Shown: positions 7,018 to 15,135 of the stretch, piece after piece
Numbering within the stretch: the first letter of the stretch is position 1
Layout: the number at the start of each line of letters is the position of its first letter
NCBI GenBank assembly: GCA_004524595.1
Contig: SDOA01000054.1
Coordinates: forward strand, 1-25,709
Direction: 5' to 3'
Source: Candidatus Thorarchaeota archaeon
GTDB lineage: Archaea; Asgardarchaeota; Thorarchaeia; Thorarchaeales; Thorarchaeaceae
Length of the DNA: 25,709 nt
Translations under genes and position numbers: made by a program
Notes under the pieces: generated by a model
What the model was told of the DNA's origin: nothing
The model's database searches: none
Seen by the model: the letters and a program-made list of their open reading frames with translations, nothing else

Positions 7018-8172
7018 ATGAACATCATCAGGAAAACTCAATCTGGTAGCATCAACGAGATTAGTAAAAAATTCTCTCAAAGACGATTATCCGAGGAGGA
7101 ACTTGTTTTTGATGTAGGTCATATACCAAGGAATGAACTCTCAAAAATGTTAATTATTTGTGGAAAGGTCGGAGAAGAAAATGTACAGCTCTACAGGAAA
7201 AAGGCAAAGGAACTCAAGTGTGATTTTGTAGTTGAAAGAGGTCGGTCATGGGTCTTAGCCCAGAAAACAGTGAGGGATAATTACGATCCCAAATATCATA
7301 AGGGACTACTTCTAATTGGTTCTAACAAAGAACTCCCTGCTACACAAATTGCGTATCAGAATGCATATGCTTTTACAGATTGGTTCATTCAGGATATAGA
7401 TGGTGATTCAATTCCAGATTTTCCTGTTGGCAGAATTTTTGGTTCTCCAGAAACTGTCTTGTATCATATGGATCCCCAAATAGTAGATAGTAACATTGCC
7501 ATTGTGTTTGACAGTCAACCTGGCCGTTCAAACCGACATATTGAAGGTTTAGCAAGTTTAGGTTTTGATGTTCAAGTATTAAACAGATATAGTGATGATG
7601 ATAGGAAACTCATGTCCGTGAGTGAATTTATTCTCCAATTCTCTGATGGCATATTCACATCTAGGATTCATGGAACTCCTGATAAATGGGCGACACACAA
7701 TTCGGTCATCCTGAGTTCCGACCAAATGTTACAAATTAGATTTGAAGGATATCCTGTTGTTTATTCTGAAGCTTGCAGTACTGCACAGGAAGGACCGTTG
7801 TTGAGAGCATTTCTTGATCAAGGGTCTATCTATATCGGATCAACTTTGGACACAATGAATAATCTTGAACCATTTGATAATTGGAGGGAATGCCCTTATT
7901 GCGATGGATGGAAATTTGGATTCCTCGACCTTTTAGATTCCCACGACTTTATAGGAGAGGTCAAAATTAATGTAGACCGAGCCATTACAGAGAATTTGCA
8001 ACCTCAGATATTTAAAGAGTTGGAAAACATAAGAACTGGAAAGTCCAATATCGTTACATCCGACCAAGCGGTATCAGTCTGTGAGTGGGTCCTCTTTGGC
8101 AATCCTCTTCGACCAACCACTGTTGGACCCAATGCTAATTATACTCCCGGAAAAATTATTGTTGATACATAG
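7018..8172 (+). CDS. Clan-CD (C25/gingipain-like) cysteine peptidase homologue, apparently cytoplasmic
   Basis: 384 residues. The central part reads like peptidase C25: GLLLIGSNKELP (96-107), then AFTDWFIQDIDGDSIPDFPVGRIFG (118-142), the strand, acidic and VGR pattern of gingipains. The predicted dyad follows: His218 in SRIHGTP and Cys253 in SEACSTAQEG, the HG and AC arrangement shared by gingipains, caspases and other clan-CD enzymes. After the Cys come RAFLDQGSIYIGST, the strand that lines the S1 pocket in the family, and a CPYC pair near 292-295. No signal peptide or membrane anchor is seen, unlike most C25 peptidases, so it is probably intracellular. ATG 7018 has no SD; AT-rich DNA at 6985-6993 could drive a leaderless mRNA. 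Target and activation are unknown. Confidence 0.75.
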   Translation: MNIIRKTQSGSINEISKKFSQRRLSEEELVFDVGHIPRNELSKMLIICGKVGEENVQLYRKKAKELKCDFVVERGRSWVLAQKTVRDNYDPKYHKGLLLIGSNKELPATQIAYQNAYAFTDWFIQDIDGDSIPDFPVGRIFGSPETVLYHMDPQIVDSNIAIVFDSQPGRSNRHIEGLASLGFDVQVLNRYSDDDRKLMSVSEFILQFSDGIFTSRIHGTPDKWATHNSVILSSDQMLQIRFEGYPVVYSEACSTAQEGPLLRAFLDQGSIYIGSTLDTMNNLEPFDNWRECPYCDGWKFGFLDLLDSHDFIGEVKINVDRAITENLQPQIFKELENIRTGKSNIVTSDQAVSVCEWVLFGNPLRPTTVGPNANYTPGKIIVDT

Positions 8173-8174
8173 AT

Positions 8175-8519
8175 TCAGGACCTTGTGAATTTGGTCTGAA
8201 CGAAATATCCTAGGAGTCCTCCCATCAAACTTATCATTGTCATTAAGATGATTGCCTCTAATATGATTATTATTGGATTCCCTCCATTTGTGGCGAAAAG
8301 AATCATCGAATATGCTAAAAGACCATTAAATGTACTTGCTAGCAGACTCAACCATTTCTCTCCCACAATGTACCCAACGATTATTCCTACAAATAGCGGA
8401 GTTAATATTCCAAGCATGAAGAATAAGCCGATGTTAAGCAATACACCTGCTGCCATGATTGCAAATGCACGAAGAAGGATATCTTGTCGTCTTAATATCG
8501 GAGTGTGAAGTTCAGTCAA
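8175..8519 (-). CDS. Small integral membrane protein, about three to four helices
   Basis: 114 residues with hydrophobic segments at about 15-35, 38-52, 61-77 and 82-108. Glycines recur inside the helices (GIIVGYIVG, LMGGLLGYF), as in small archaeal glycine-rich membrane proteins such as DUF5518, but I cannot assign a family with confidence. The start is TTG at 8519; GAGGAT (8530-8525) lies 5 nt upstream and decides it. The gene ends 2 bp from the stop of the clan-CD peptidase homologue, convergent. It has no close same-strand neighbour. Confidence 0.72.
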   Translation of the reverse strand: MTELHTPILRRQDILLRAFAIMAAGVLLNIGLFFMLGILTPLFVGIIVGYIVGEKWLSLLASTFNGLLAYSMILFATNGGNPIIIILEAIILMTMISLMGGLLGYFVQTKFTRS

Positions 8520-8822
8520 TTACTATCCTCAATCTTATAGAACTGCATTTTTGATATAATCCTGACGATAACTACCTTTCCATATCAATTAAAAATTTGG
8601 ACCTAGTAATTAAATGGAGTCATATACCTTTGTTTCAAACATCATTTAATCACATATGGTTGGAAATGTGAAGATAAAGAGTGATGAGCACGATTCAGTG
8701 GGAGTTATAGAAATGATGATTAACGAATTGGATTGCCAGACTCACAAAATCTTTCCATGAGTGACAATACTTACAAGAAGAGGGAATATTGAGATTTCAT
8801 AATATAACATAGGGTTCGAATA
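8520..8822. other. Intergenic region, divergent promoters
   Basis: About 300 bp between the divergent membrane-protein and DNA-glycosylase genes. It is AT-rich and presumably holds both promoters. The only reading frame of note is 8656-8760 (34 codons, ATG to TGA, no SD), which I do not call. I see no stable hairpin or repeat. Confidence 0.5.
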
Positions 8823-9758
8823 TTGATAACTAAGATTGAAGTTCCAAAAAGATATGATCTACTCTCATCTGTTCATGCTTGGATTTATCCCGATGTTCAA
8901 CCTGTTCCAGAACAAACATCTGAAACTGGTATTCATCGGTTGAGTTTATTCTGTGATGAATGTATTCCAATTATGATAACCCAAAATGAAATTGGTAGTT
9001 CACTCATAGTAGAATTCTCTTCGCAGAAAGCTGAAGAAAAAGAAGTAAAAAGTGTACTTGTTCAGATGCTCGGTCTTGACGTAGACATGAAAGGAGCATT
9101 GAGAGAACTTCGAATGGATGGGCAATTGAATCATATCTCAATTGGAGTTGCAGGCATTCAACCATTTCAATCTCCGAGCGTCTTTGAAGCACTTGTTAAA
9201 ACAATAATACAACAACAGGTCTCTTACAGAGCAGCGAATGTTCTTACAAAAAGAATGATTCTTTCAATTGGACCTAAGATGTCATATAATGATCATACTG
9301 TATATGGTTTTCCCTCTCCTGAGGAAATTGCTAGATGCACTTTAGAACAGCTCCAAAGTTTCGGATTTGGTTACAAAGCTGAATATATCCATGGAATTGC
9401 CCATTCAGTTGTTAATGGAAATCTTGAACTCGAAGGTCTACGAGGAAAACATCATTCAGAGGTATCATCAATTCTTCAACCAATTCATGGAATTGGTTTG
9501 TGGACCATAAAAACTCTGGCAATTGCTGGATTAGGGGACTTTACAACATTCCCGACTAGTGATCTTGGAATTCGAAACATTCTAGGTCGTTTATTCAATG
9601 ACAGTGAGCGGATGTCAGAAAAAGAGATAGAGGTATTGACAACTAGATGGGGTGATGAGTGGCCATTAGTACTCTATCTTATAATGTGTGCTGACGTCTT
9701 GGGTCTATTTGGTGAAGACGGTCGTCAGCAAAGTCATAAAAGGCAGTCACGTAAATGA
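8823..9758 (+). CDS. DNA-3-methyladenine glycosylase II, AlkA-like (HhH-GPD)
   Basis: 311 residues: an N-terminal AlkA_N-like sheet domain (about 1-105) and an HhH-GPD domain (about 115-290). Key features are SPSVFEALVKTIIQQQVSYRAA (117-138), the helix-hairpin-helix IHGIGLWTIKTLAI (221-234), and FPTSDLGIRN with the catalytic Asp247. The enzyme flips out and removes alkylated purines, starting base-excision repair. No Fe-S Cys cluster follows the HhH, as expected for AlkA rather than EndoIII/MutY. TTG 8823 is the start, with AGGG 8 nt upstream. The ABC-2 permease gene follows 25 bp later on the same strand, so the two may be co-transcribed. Confidence 0.9.
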   Translation: MITKIEVPKRYDLLSSVHAWIYPDVQPVPEQTSETGIHRLSLFCDECIPIMITQNEIGSSLIVEFSSQKAEEKEVKSVLVQMLGLDVDMKGALRELRMDGQLNHISIGVAGIQPFQSPSVFEALVKTIIQQQVSYRAANVLTKRMILSIGPKMSYNDHTVYGFPSPEEIARCTLEQLQSFGFGYKAEYIHGIAHSVVNGNLELEGLRGKHHSEVSSILQPIHGIGLWTIKTLAIAGLGDFTTFPTSDLGIRNILGRLFNDSERMSEKEIEVLTTRWGDEWPLVLYLIMCADVLGLFGEDGRQQSHKRQSRK

Positions 9759-9783
9759 GAAGATGAAGTTCAGGTGAGATTAG

Positions 9784-10947
9784 TTGTCTGAAGTAGGTGC
9801 GAAGAAGAATTCAAAATTATGGAGAATCTATTCTATGTTCCTTAAGGAACTCCGATTGATTTCCAATGATAAATTCGCTCTTCTTCTTGTCTTTGTCTTA
9901 CCTACAATGATAATGGGAACCATGTATGTGGCAATTAATCAAGGAAGTACTATTGGTCAATCGTCAATCGATCCTACAAAGAATAGTGACGCAATCATAT
10001 TAGGTCTTGTTGATCTTGATACAACAGATACTTTCCCAGGTGAAGATCTCTCAGTTAATTTTACATGGTATCTCACTAATAGTCCGAATTTCATTGTTGT
10101 TGTTTATGATACTGAAGACGATGCACGTACGGCTCTGTATTTTGATGATATTGATGTCTATGCTATCTTACCTTATGGATTTGAAGGAAACATAACAAAT
10201 GATATCCCCGCATTTGTTACTCTCCACATTAGTAGTACTGATTTTGATACCCAGACAACTGTCTACTCCAAATTTAACCAAGTTGTTCAGGAGTTTCGAG
10301 TAGATCACGGTTGGGTAAAGGGTGAGATTGCTTCTCAAATGTTTGCAGAGTTTCAACCTCCTGGAAGTTCAAGTCTCTCTGCAACCTTTGGTGTTTTCAT
10401 GATAGTCTTTGCTGTATTCATTGCTGTTTCTGCAACAGCAGCTCAAGCAATTGTGGGTGACATACCTCTAAATCGCATGCTACTCACTCCTGCAACAAAA
10501 ATGGAGTCTATTCTAGCAAAGGTCTTTGCATATTTCATTGTCGGAGTGCTTCAAGCGCAATTTCTTCTAATTCTATGGATGGTTCTCTTTAAAATTGACC
10601 TTTGGGCTAGGTATCTCGACCTCAATATCATTCTTGGACTAATGTCATTATCAGGTTCAGCATTAGGCGTATTGATTTCCACACTTGTAACAACGCGTCT
10701 ACAAGCAAATCAATCGTTCTTATTCCTCCTTTTCGGAAGTACAATTGTTGGAACTGGATTTATGGATGTAGGTCTCTTAGATGATTACTTTCCACTTAAT
10801 CTCGGTCGAATTATGATGGTTGATGTTGGTTTCAAAAATATCGCACTGATTGAGTTCATGGATTCGATAAATATTATTCTTACAATGACAGTTGTTTTGA
10901 TATTGATTGCTTGGTTTATTTTCTCGAAGAAATCTACATTGGCATGA
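9784..10947 (+). CDS. ABC-2 type transporter permease
   Basis: 387 residues with the NatB/YhaP-type layout: a cytoplasmic start (FLKELRLISNDKFALLLV), a first helix at about 31-50, a large extracytoplasmic loop of about 150 residues, and five C-terminal helices. The stretch LNRMLLTPATKMESILAKVF, just after the second helix, is the coupling region typical of ABC-2 permeases. It should pair with an ABC ATPase to export a drug, ion or lipid, but no ATPase lies within the window on either side. TTG 9784 is fixed by AGGTGA (9772-9777), 6 nt upstream. It follows the AlkA gene by 25 bp. Confidence 0.88.
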   Translation: MSEVGAKKNSKLWRIYSMFLKELRLISNDKFALLLVFVLPTMIMGTMYVAINQGSTIGQSSIDPTKNSDAIILGLVDLDTTDTFPGEDLSVNFTWYLTNSPNFIVVVYDTEDDARTALYFDDIDVYAILPYGFEGNITNDIPAFVTLHISSTDFDTQTTVYSKFNQVVQEFRVDHGWVKGEIASQMFAEFQPPGSSSLSATFGVFMIVFAVFIAVSATAAQAIVGDIPLNRMLLTPATKMESILAKVFAYFIVGVLQAQFLLILWMVLFKIDLWARYLDLNIILGLMSLSGSALGVLISTLVTTRLQANQSFLFLLFGSTIVGTGFMDVGLLDDYFPLNLGRIMMVDVGFKNIALIEFMDSINIILTMTVVLILIAWFIFSKKSTLA

Positions 10948-10958
10948 GATGCAAATTA

Positions 10959-11162
10959 TTAATCCTCATAAATAAAGGCAACTTTCACGTTTGCTTTGTA
11001 TTCAGAGATCTTTCCATCTTTTACTTTTGCTGTGAAATGAACTACATCAATTCCAATAATACCGCGGACTGACTTTGATGCGACTTGTATTGCATTTTGG
11101 GATGCTTCCTCCCAGCTGTTTGGAGAAGACCCAATAAGTTCTATTACTTTTACGACACTCAT
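10959..11162 (-). CDS. Dodecin-family small flavin-binding protein
   Basis: 67 residues from the chosen start. The opening MSVVKVIELIGSSPNSWEEA, the helix QNAIQVASKSV, and the paired strands VVHFTAKVKDGKISEYKANV then KVAFIYED are the dodecin fold, which forms a hollow dodecamer storing flavins or CoA. The flavin-stacking Trp of Halobacterium and classic bacterial dodecins, just before the second strand (DWFEV), is replaced here by Gly-Ile (RGIIGIDVV), so ligand binding may differ. ATG 11162 has AAAGGTGA ending 8 nt upstream. A longer frame from GTG 11174 would start inside that SD and adds four residues. It is convergent with the ABC-2 permease gene, 11 bp apart. Confidence 0.88.
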   Translation of the reverse strand: MSVVKVIELIGSSPNSWEEASQNAIQVASKSVRGIIGIDVVHFTAKVKDGKISEYKANVKVAFIYED

Positions 11163-11230
11163 TCTTTGGTTCACCTTTCTTCTATAATATAAATGGTTAC
11201 TTAAGGAATTTTGCTTTTCTCAATGCATTC

Positions 11231-11929
11231 TTATAATCCAAAGAGATCAACCCAACACTTACTGATAAGACTCGTACTCACTCCACTTAGAATTGCGAGC
11301 TCTCTTTGAGTAAGCCTAATTCTCATTTTACTGTGATGGAATTTTGCAGCTGCATACACAAGAGTTGCTGCTATTACGATAATGTCATAACCTGAATAAG
11401 CAGTATTGCATATCATACCATTTTGAACAATTGCATCTCTCTCTATCGTACGGAGCCATTCTATGGCATCCTCATTTCTTTTTTGTGTGGCCCTTGTTAA
11501 TTGATTGATGATAACTGAGATTGCATCTTCTATGGTTTGATCTCTCGTCAATCTTATGTACTCTATTAATTCCATTGTAAGTGGTGCTTTATTATCAAAG
11601 AGACTTTTCCATACAGCGTTTATACTGCCAATTTTCAGAGAGAGTGCTTCTTGTAGAAAGGGCAGTCTTATTGGTTTCTTGGTTCTACTCTCAAATTCAA
11701 GGAATGCATCATATAGTGCTGCTGCTACTAAGACATCTCCTTTTCGTCTTCGGATATCTTTTGGTCGAAGATTGTCGATAAGTTGGATTGCATATTCTTC
11801 AATCTGTGGAAGCCAAGGCATGAGTAGTGATCTATCCTTTTTATCAAGGCTATCACATATCTTGTTTAATATTTCATTCACAGAATTCTTCTCGTGTATA
11901 GTCTGAATGCCAATTGATATCGAAGCCAA
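11231..11929 (-). CDS. TFIIB-like protein: two cyclin folds, no zinc ribbon
   Basis: 232 residues that follow the TFB core. The first cyclin-like repeat is at about 41-112 (IRRRKGDVLVAAALYDAFLE, then LPFLQEALSLKIGSINAVWKSL). The second is at about 132-232 (DIIVIAATLVYAAAKFH, then RLTQRELAILSGVSTSLISK), ending in the DNA-recognition helix pair used by TFIIB on the BRE. The N-terminal zinc ribbon and B-finger/linker that recruit RNA polymerase are absent; the first 40 residues are a non-Cys helix. It may therefore modulate promoter choice rather than start transcription. Start is TTG 11929, with GGAGA 11 nt upstream, which is long; TATA-like ATTAAAAAC lies about 65 bp upstream. Sequence divergence from normal TFB is high, so the assignment rests on the repeat pattern. 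Confidence 0.7.
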   Translation of the reverse strand: MASISIGIQTIHEKNSVNEILNKICDSLDKKDRSLLMPWLPQIEEYAIQLIDNLRPKDIRRRKGDVLVAAALYDAFLEFESRTKKPIRLPFLQEALSLKIGSINAVWKSLFDNKAPLTMELIEYIRLTRDQTIEDAISVIINQLTRATQKRNEDAIEWLRTIERDAIVQNGMICNTAYSGYDIIVIAATLVYAAAKFHHSKMRIRLTQRELAILSGVSTSLISKCWVDLFGL

Positions 11930-12173
11930 CCTGATTCTATCTCCACGAATACCATTGAGTGGATGTTAAAATCAGTTATCATCAACTCGTTTTTAATATC
12001 TTATTCCTTAAAACATTATAAGAAGCCATATGATAACTTCTTGTTATTAAATAAGTTAATATTCGTTCCTTAAGATGATATGGGCATTTATTATCAATTT
12101 ATTAATCCTTTAAAGTGCCTCAACTGCAGGTATTTTTTATAAATCACTAATTTGTTCCTCTATGGTTTCTATA
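11930..12173. promoter_or_regulatory. AT-rich upstream region of the TFB-like gene
   Basis: 244 bp, strongly AT-rich, with no gene. On the minus strand ATTAAAAACG (around 11989-11998) resembles the sequence at 13098-13107 before the subtilase gene, so these may be similar TATA elements. No clear terminator for the upstream CPBP gene was identified. Confidence 0.35.
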
Positions 12174-12983
12174 TTAGACTACAAGGAATGCAAGATAGAC
12201 CACTATTGAATTGTTGAGTCCATGAGCAATTGAGGGTCCAATAATCGAGTAATTCCTTTTTTGAGCTAGATATCCCAGGAAAAGCCCCAGAACAAACCTG
12301 GTTGCTAACCCGAATATATCGAGATGAATAACAGCAAAGATGAAGCTTGTGAGTACCAAAGCAACTAACTTGTAATTCTTAGAACCCCTTCTCTGATAGA
12401 ACATCTCCATACGACGTTGAAGAAAACCTCTAAAGATCACTTCTTCACAAAAACCTACTATTATGAACATTACAATTGTCCAGAGTAAAAGCCAGATTCC
12501 AGCAAGGGCTCCTTCAGGAATTACGAATAGAATTTCATCTCCTTGAGTTATTTCGGGTACAAAAATTGTCATGATATATGAGATTAGCAGATTTGCTCCA
12601 ATCATGAGCAGTCCAACTCCAATACCCCATTGTATATTCCTAGTTGATTTGATATCCTTTATTCCAACCGATTTCAATGATAATCCTCGATTGTCCAAAT
12701 ATCTGACGATTGGTATGATGAAACCCACTTCGGCGACACTCAAATAAATCAATACCCAGGGGTCTGTAAATATGGCCTCAATTCCTGTAAAAAAGAATAT
12801 AGGAAATATCAAGAAAATCTCGATGAGAATCATCATTCCCCATCCAGCAGCTACAATGATGAGCACTCTAGAAAAATGACTCCAATCCATGTTCCCCTCA
12901 AGATTTTTCCCTGGTTCGAAAATGCCAATACCCAGGTCTTCTGAATTCTCAAGTTCATAAGAGTCTGGTTCATCAATGACCAT
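12174..12983 (-). CDS. CPBP-family intramembrane metalloprotease (CAAX-protease/Rce1-like)
   Basis: 269 residues from ATG 12983 with about eight membrane helices. The three CPBP motifs are intact. Numbered from ATG 13028, these are EEVIFRGFLQRR (E195, E196, R200), FAVIH (F231, H235) and AHGLNNS (H269, N273). These bind the catalytic metal and place the glutamate inside the membrane, as in Rce1. Substrates in archaea are unknown; relatives cleave prenylated or membrane-bound peptides. The longest frame starts at ATG 13028 without an SD; GAGGT (12996-12992), 8 nt before ATG 12983, favours the shorter form. An acidic tail of about 30 residues precedes the first helix. It is divergent from the subtilase gene across about 100-145 bp. 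Confidence 0.9.
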   Translation of the reverse strand: MVIDEPDSYELENSEDLGIGIFEPGKNLEGNMDWSHFSRVLIIVAAGWGMMILIEIFLIFPIFFFTGIEAIFTDPWVLIYLSVAEVGFIIPIVRYLDNRGLSLKSVGIKDIKSTRNIQWGIGVGLLMIGANLLISYIMTIFVPEITQGDEILFVIPEGALAGIWLLLWTIVMFIIVGFCEEVIFRGFLQRRMEMFYQRRGSKNYKLVALVLTSFIFAVIHLDIFGLATRFVLGLFLGYLAQKRNYSIIGPSIAHGLNNSIVVYLAFLVV

Positions 12984-13083
12984 TCTATCTAACCTCTTAG
13001 TAAAGTTTAGTGGAACTAAATTAAGCATTTGCTTTATCTAGCTTAGGAATTGCTTGTTACACGTAGGCTTTATGTGTATGATG

Positions 13084-13107
13084 TTAGATAAAATTGGATT
13101 AAAAACG
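13084..13107. promoter_or_regulatory. Promoter region between the CPBP protease and subtilase genes
   Basis: TTAGATAAAATT (13084-13095) and ATTAAAAACG (13098-13107) are both TATA-like and lie 22-45 bp before the subtilase ATG. AGGATG (13115-13120) is a plausible SD, 8 nt from ATG 13129, which favours the upstream box. The region is shared with the divergent CPBP gene. Confidence 0.35.
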
Positions 13108-13128
13108 CATATTTAGGATGATGTACTT

Positions 13129-15135
13129 ATGAGCGATGATGGTAGAAATCCAATAAGACGTAGAGGTACTGCCATCCTTCTTGTTACCATCATTTTAGTT
13201 GCCGGTATGGGCATTCTTCAATCAATTCCTCAAGTATTCCCTGAACCTGATCTAGGTGTTCGTGTTGCGGTCATTGACTCAGGTATAAACATTGATTCAG
13301 AACTTGATTCACGTGTTATTGCTCAAATGAGTTTTATAAACACAACATACGGATACACACAGTCTGACAATTCCACAACTGATAGTAAACCATCCGGAAT
13401 CACTCATGGAACATATATCTCTAAGATTATAGCTAATAGAGCACCAAATGCGGCGATAGTTAATGCAAAAGTTGTTACAAGTAATGATATTGCCACAATC
13501 GATGGTCTAATTGCGGCTATTCGATGGGCTATTCTTGAACAGAATTGTAGTGTCATTAATATTAGTTTGGGCCTTGGTCTAGTATCAGAAGATTTGATTG
13601 CAGACACACTAGAATGGGCATTTAATCGTGGAGTATCTGTTATTGCAGCTGCAGGTAATGGTGGTCAAAACGGTATTGCAGGAAGCTCGATCGACTCACC
13701 TGCAGCATATCCTGAGGTTATCGCTGTAGCTGGAGTAGATGAACAACTCAATCCCTATTATTTCTCTGGGACTGGTCCTTTACGTGATCGAATTATCAAA
13801 CCAGACATTGCTGCTTGGGGATATTATCGTAATAATGGAGTCAGTGTTTTTGGGACAAGTTTCGCAGCTCCAGTGGTCAGTGCTATTGCAGTCCAAATAA
13901 TAGCACATTGCATTAAGAATGGATGGTCATGGACGCCTGGTATGTTGAAATCTGTAATAATGGCAAGTGCTATCAATCTGCCTGCGGAAAGTTGGCAAGT
14001 TGGTGCAGGGCTTGTTGATTTAGGAAACGCGATTTCATATCTAACTTATTCTCATAAAGAAAATGGTCTCCCATATGTTGCTGCAATTACACCAACTGAG
14101 AGCCCTTTTTCATTTGAATACATTTTTGTCAACCATACTGTGACAATACCAATCTCCATTTTCACTAGCACTAACACAACATTTACTCTGTTATATAGTG
14201 GAGATGATGCTTCATCTATCCATGGTCCAACAGAGATTATGGTAAATCAGACTGGTATAGTGATGATTGAATTATGCGTCGTTTCAAGTGTCATTCGGGA
14301 AAACGCTAATGCAGTTGTCCGTTTTATTGCAGCAGATCATCAGAGCATGAGGATTAGATTTGAGTTCGATGCAAGAGTTCCGTTTCGAGAGATAGCCTTT
14401 GATATTAGTCGCACATCTTGGGCAATTGACTCTATTTATGGCCAGTTTCGAACATTAGCACATAATATCAATAAACTGGGCAGTTCTGTTGATGAGTTGA
14501 GAAGTAGTTCTGAAATTACTCTTGAGACACTTAACCGATATGATGCGGTTTTTATTTTGGATCCATGTGCATGGGATTATTATATGGTGAACAATACGAT
14601 TAAGCAGAGAGCTATTTACTCATACAGCCAAGACGAGATAGAAGCATATATGCAATACTACGAACAAGGTGGAAGTCTATTTCTGATAGGTCTTTCAAAT
14701 CAAAGCATAGATGTTCAAAATGCAAACACACTATATAATACATTCAATATCTCTCTGAATTATGACATAGTTCCTCCTATCACGATTATTGTCAATGGAA
14801 TCGCATCAACAACAAAAATACACAAAATGGTAGAGCATCCCGTCACAAATTACATTGATTATTTTGATTACAATGGCTGTTCTCTTAATTACACAGATGA
14901 TGTGTTCGAGTTAGCCTGGGCTGAGATTTTTTGGAAAGACGCTAATGATACGATTCATAAAGAAAATCGTACTGTCCTAGTAGGCCTTGAAAACACTCAG
15001 GGTGGTCGACTTCTAGCCACTGGAAGTAACTTCTTTGTTGACAATTGGGCACTAAACGATTTATATCAATCAAAACAAAACTGGAAGCTTGTTCTTCAAG
15101 CACTTTATTGGTTACTTCACATTCTAGATCCCTAG
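13129..15135 (+). CDS. Membrane-anchored subtilisin-like serine protease with C-terminal GATase-like domain
   Basis: 668 residues. A basic N-terminus (RRR, 10-12) precedes one hydrophobic helix at about 14-30, a signal anchor. The S8 domain spans about 44-300 with the full triad: D50 in AVIDSGI, H93 in THGTYIS, N177 in AAAGNGG (oxyanion) and S244 in FGTSFAAP. There is no propeptide-sized inhibitor domain. A beta-rich part (300-420) follows, then a Rossmann-like domain (about 425-668): REIAFDISRT, then YDAVFILDP, then IEAYMQYYEQGGSLFLIG, and near the end GGRLLATGSNFF. That order (subtilase then a GATase1/DUF4350-like module) recalls eukaryotic site-1 protease. About a dozen Asn-X-Ser/Thr sequons suggest an outer, glycosylated location. 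It overlaps the convergent Roadblock stop codon at 15132-15135 and is divergent from an intramembrane protease gene. Confidence 0.9.
   Translation: MSDDGRNPIRRRGTAILLVTIILVAGMGILQSIPQVFPEPDLGVRVAVIDSGINIDSELDSRVIAQMSFINTTYGYTQSDNSTTDSKPSGITHGTYISKIIANRAPNAAIVNAKVVTSNDIATIDGLIAAIRWAILEQNCSVINISLGLGLVSEDLIADTLEWAFNRGVSVIAAAGNGGQNGIAGSSIDSPAAYPEVIAVAGVDEQLNPYYFSGTGPLRDRIIKPDIAAWGYYRNNGVSVFGTSFAAPVVSAIAVQIIAHCIKNGWSWTPGMLKSVIMASAINLPAESWQVGAGLVDLGNAISYLTYSHKENGLPYVAAITPTESPFSFEYIFVNHTVTIPISIFTSTNTTFTLLYSGDDASSIHGPTEIMVNQTGIVMIELCVVSSVIRENANAVVRFIAADHQSMRIRFEFDARVPFREIAFDISRTSWAIDSIYGQFRTLAHNINKLGSSVDELRSSSEITLETLNRYDAVFILDPCAWDYYMVNNTIKQRAIYSYSQDEIEAYMQYYEQGGSLFLIGLSNQSIDVQNANTLYNTFNISLNYDIVPPITIIVNGIASTTKIHKMVEHPVTNYIDYFDYNGCSLNYTDDVFELAWAEIFWKDANDTIHKENRTVLVGLENTQGGRLLATGSNFFVDNWALNDLYQSKQNWKLVLQALYWLLHILDP

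Noticed and set aside
8656..8760. 34-codon reading frame between the membrane-protein and glycosylase genes
   Set aside because: No SD, no recognisable protein signature, and such frames are expected by chance in 300 bp.
11556..11906. Plus-strand reading frame of 116 codons over the TFB-like gene
   Set aside because: Antisense shadow of the minus-strand gene, with a Ser/Arg-rich low-information translation.
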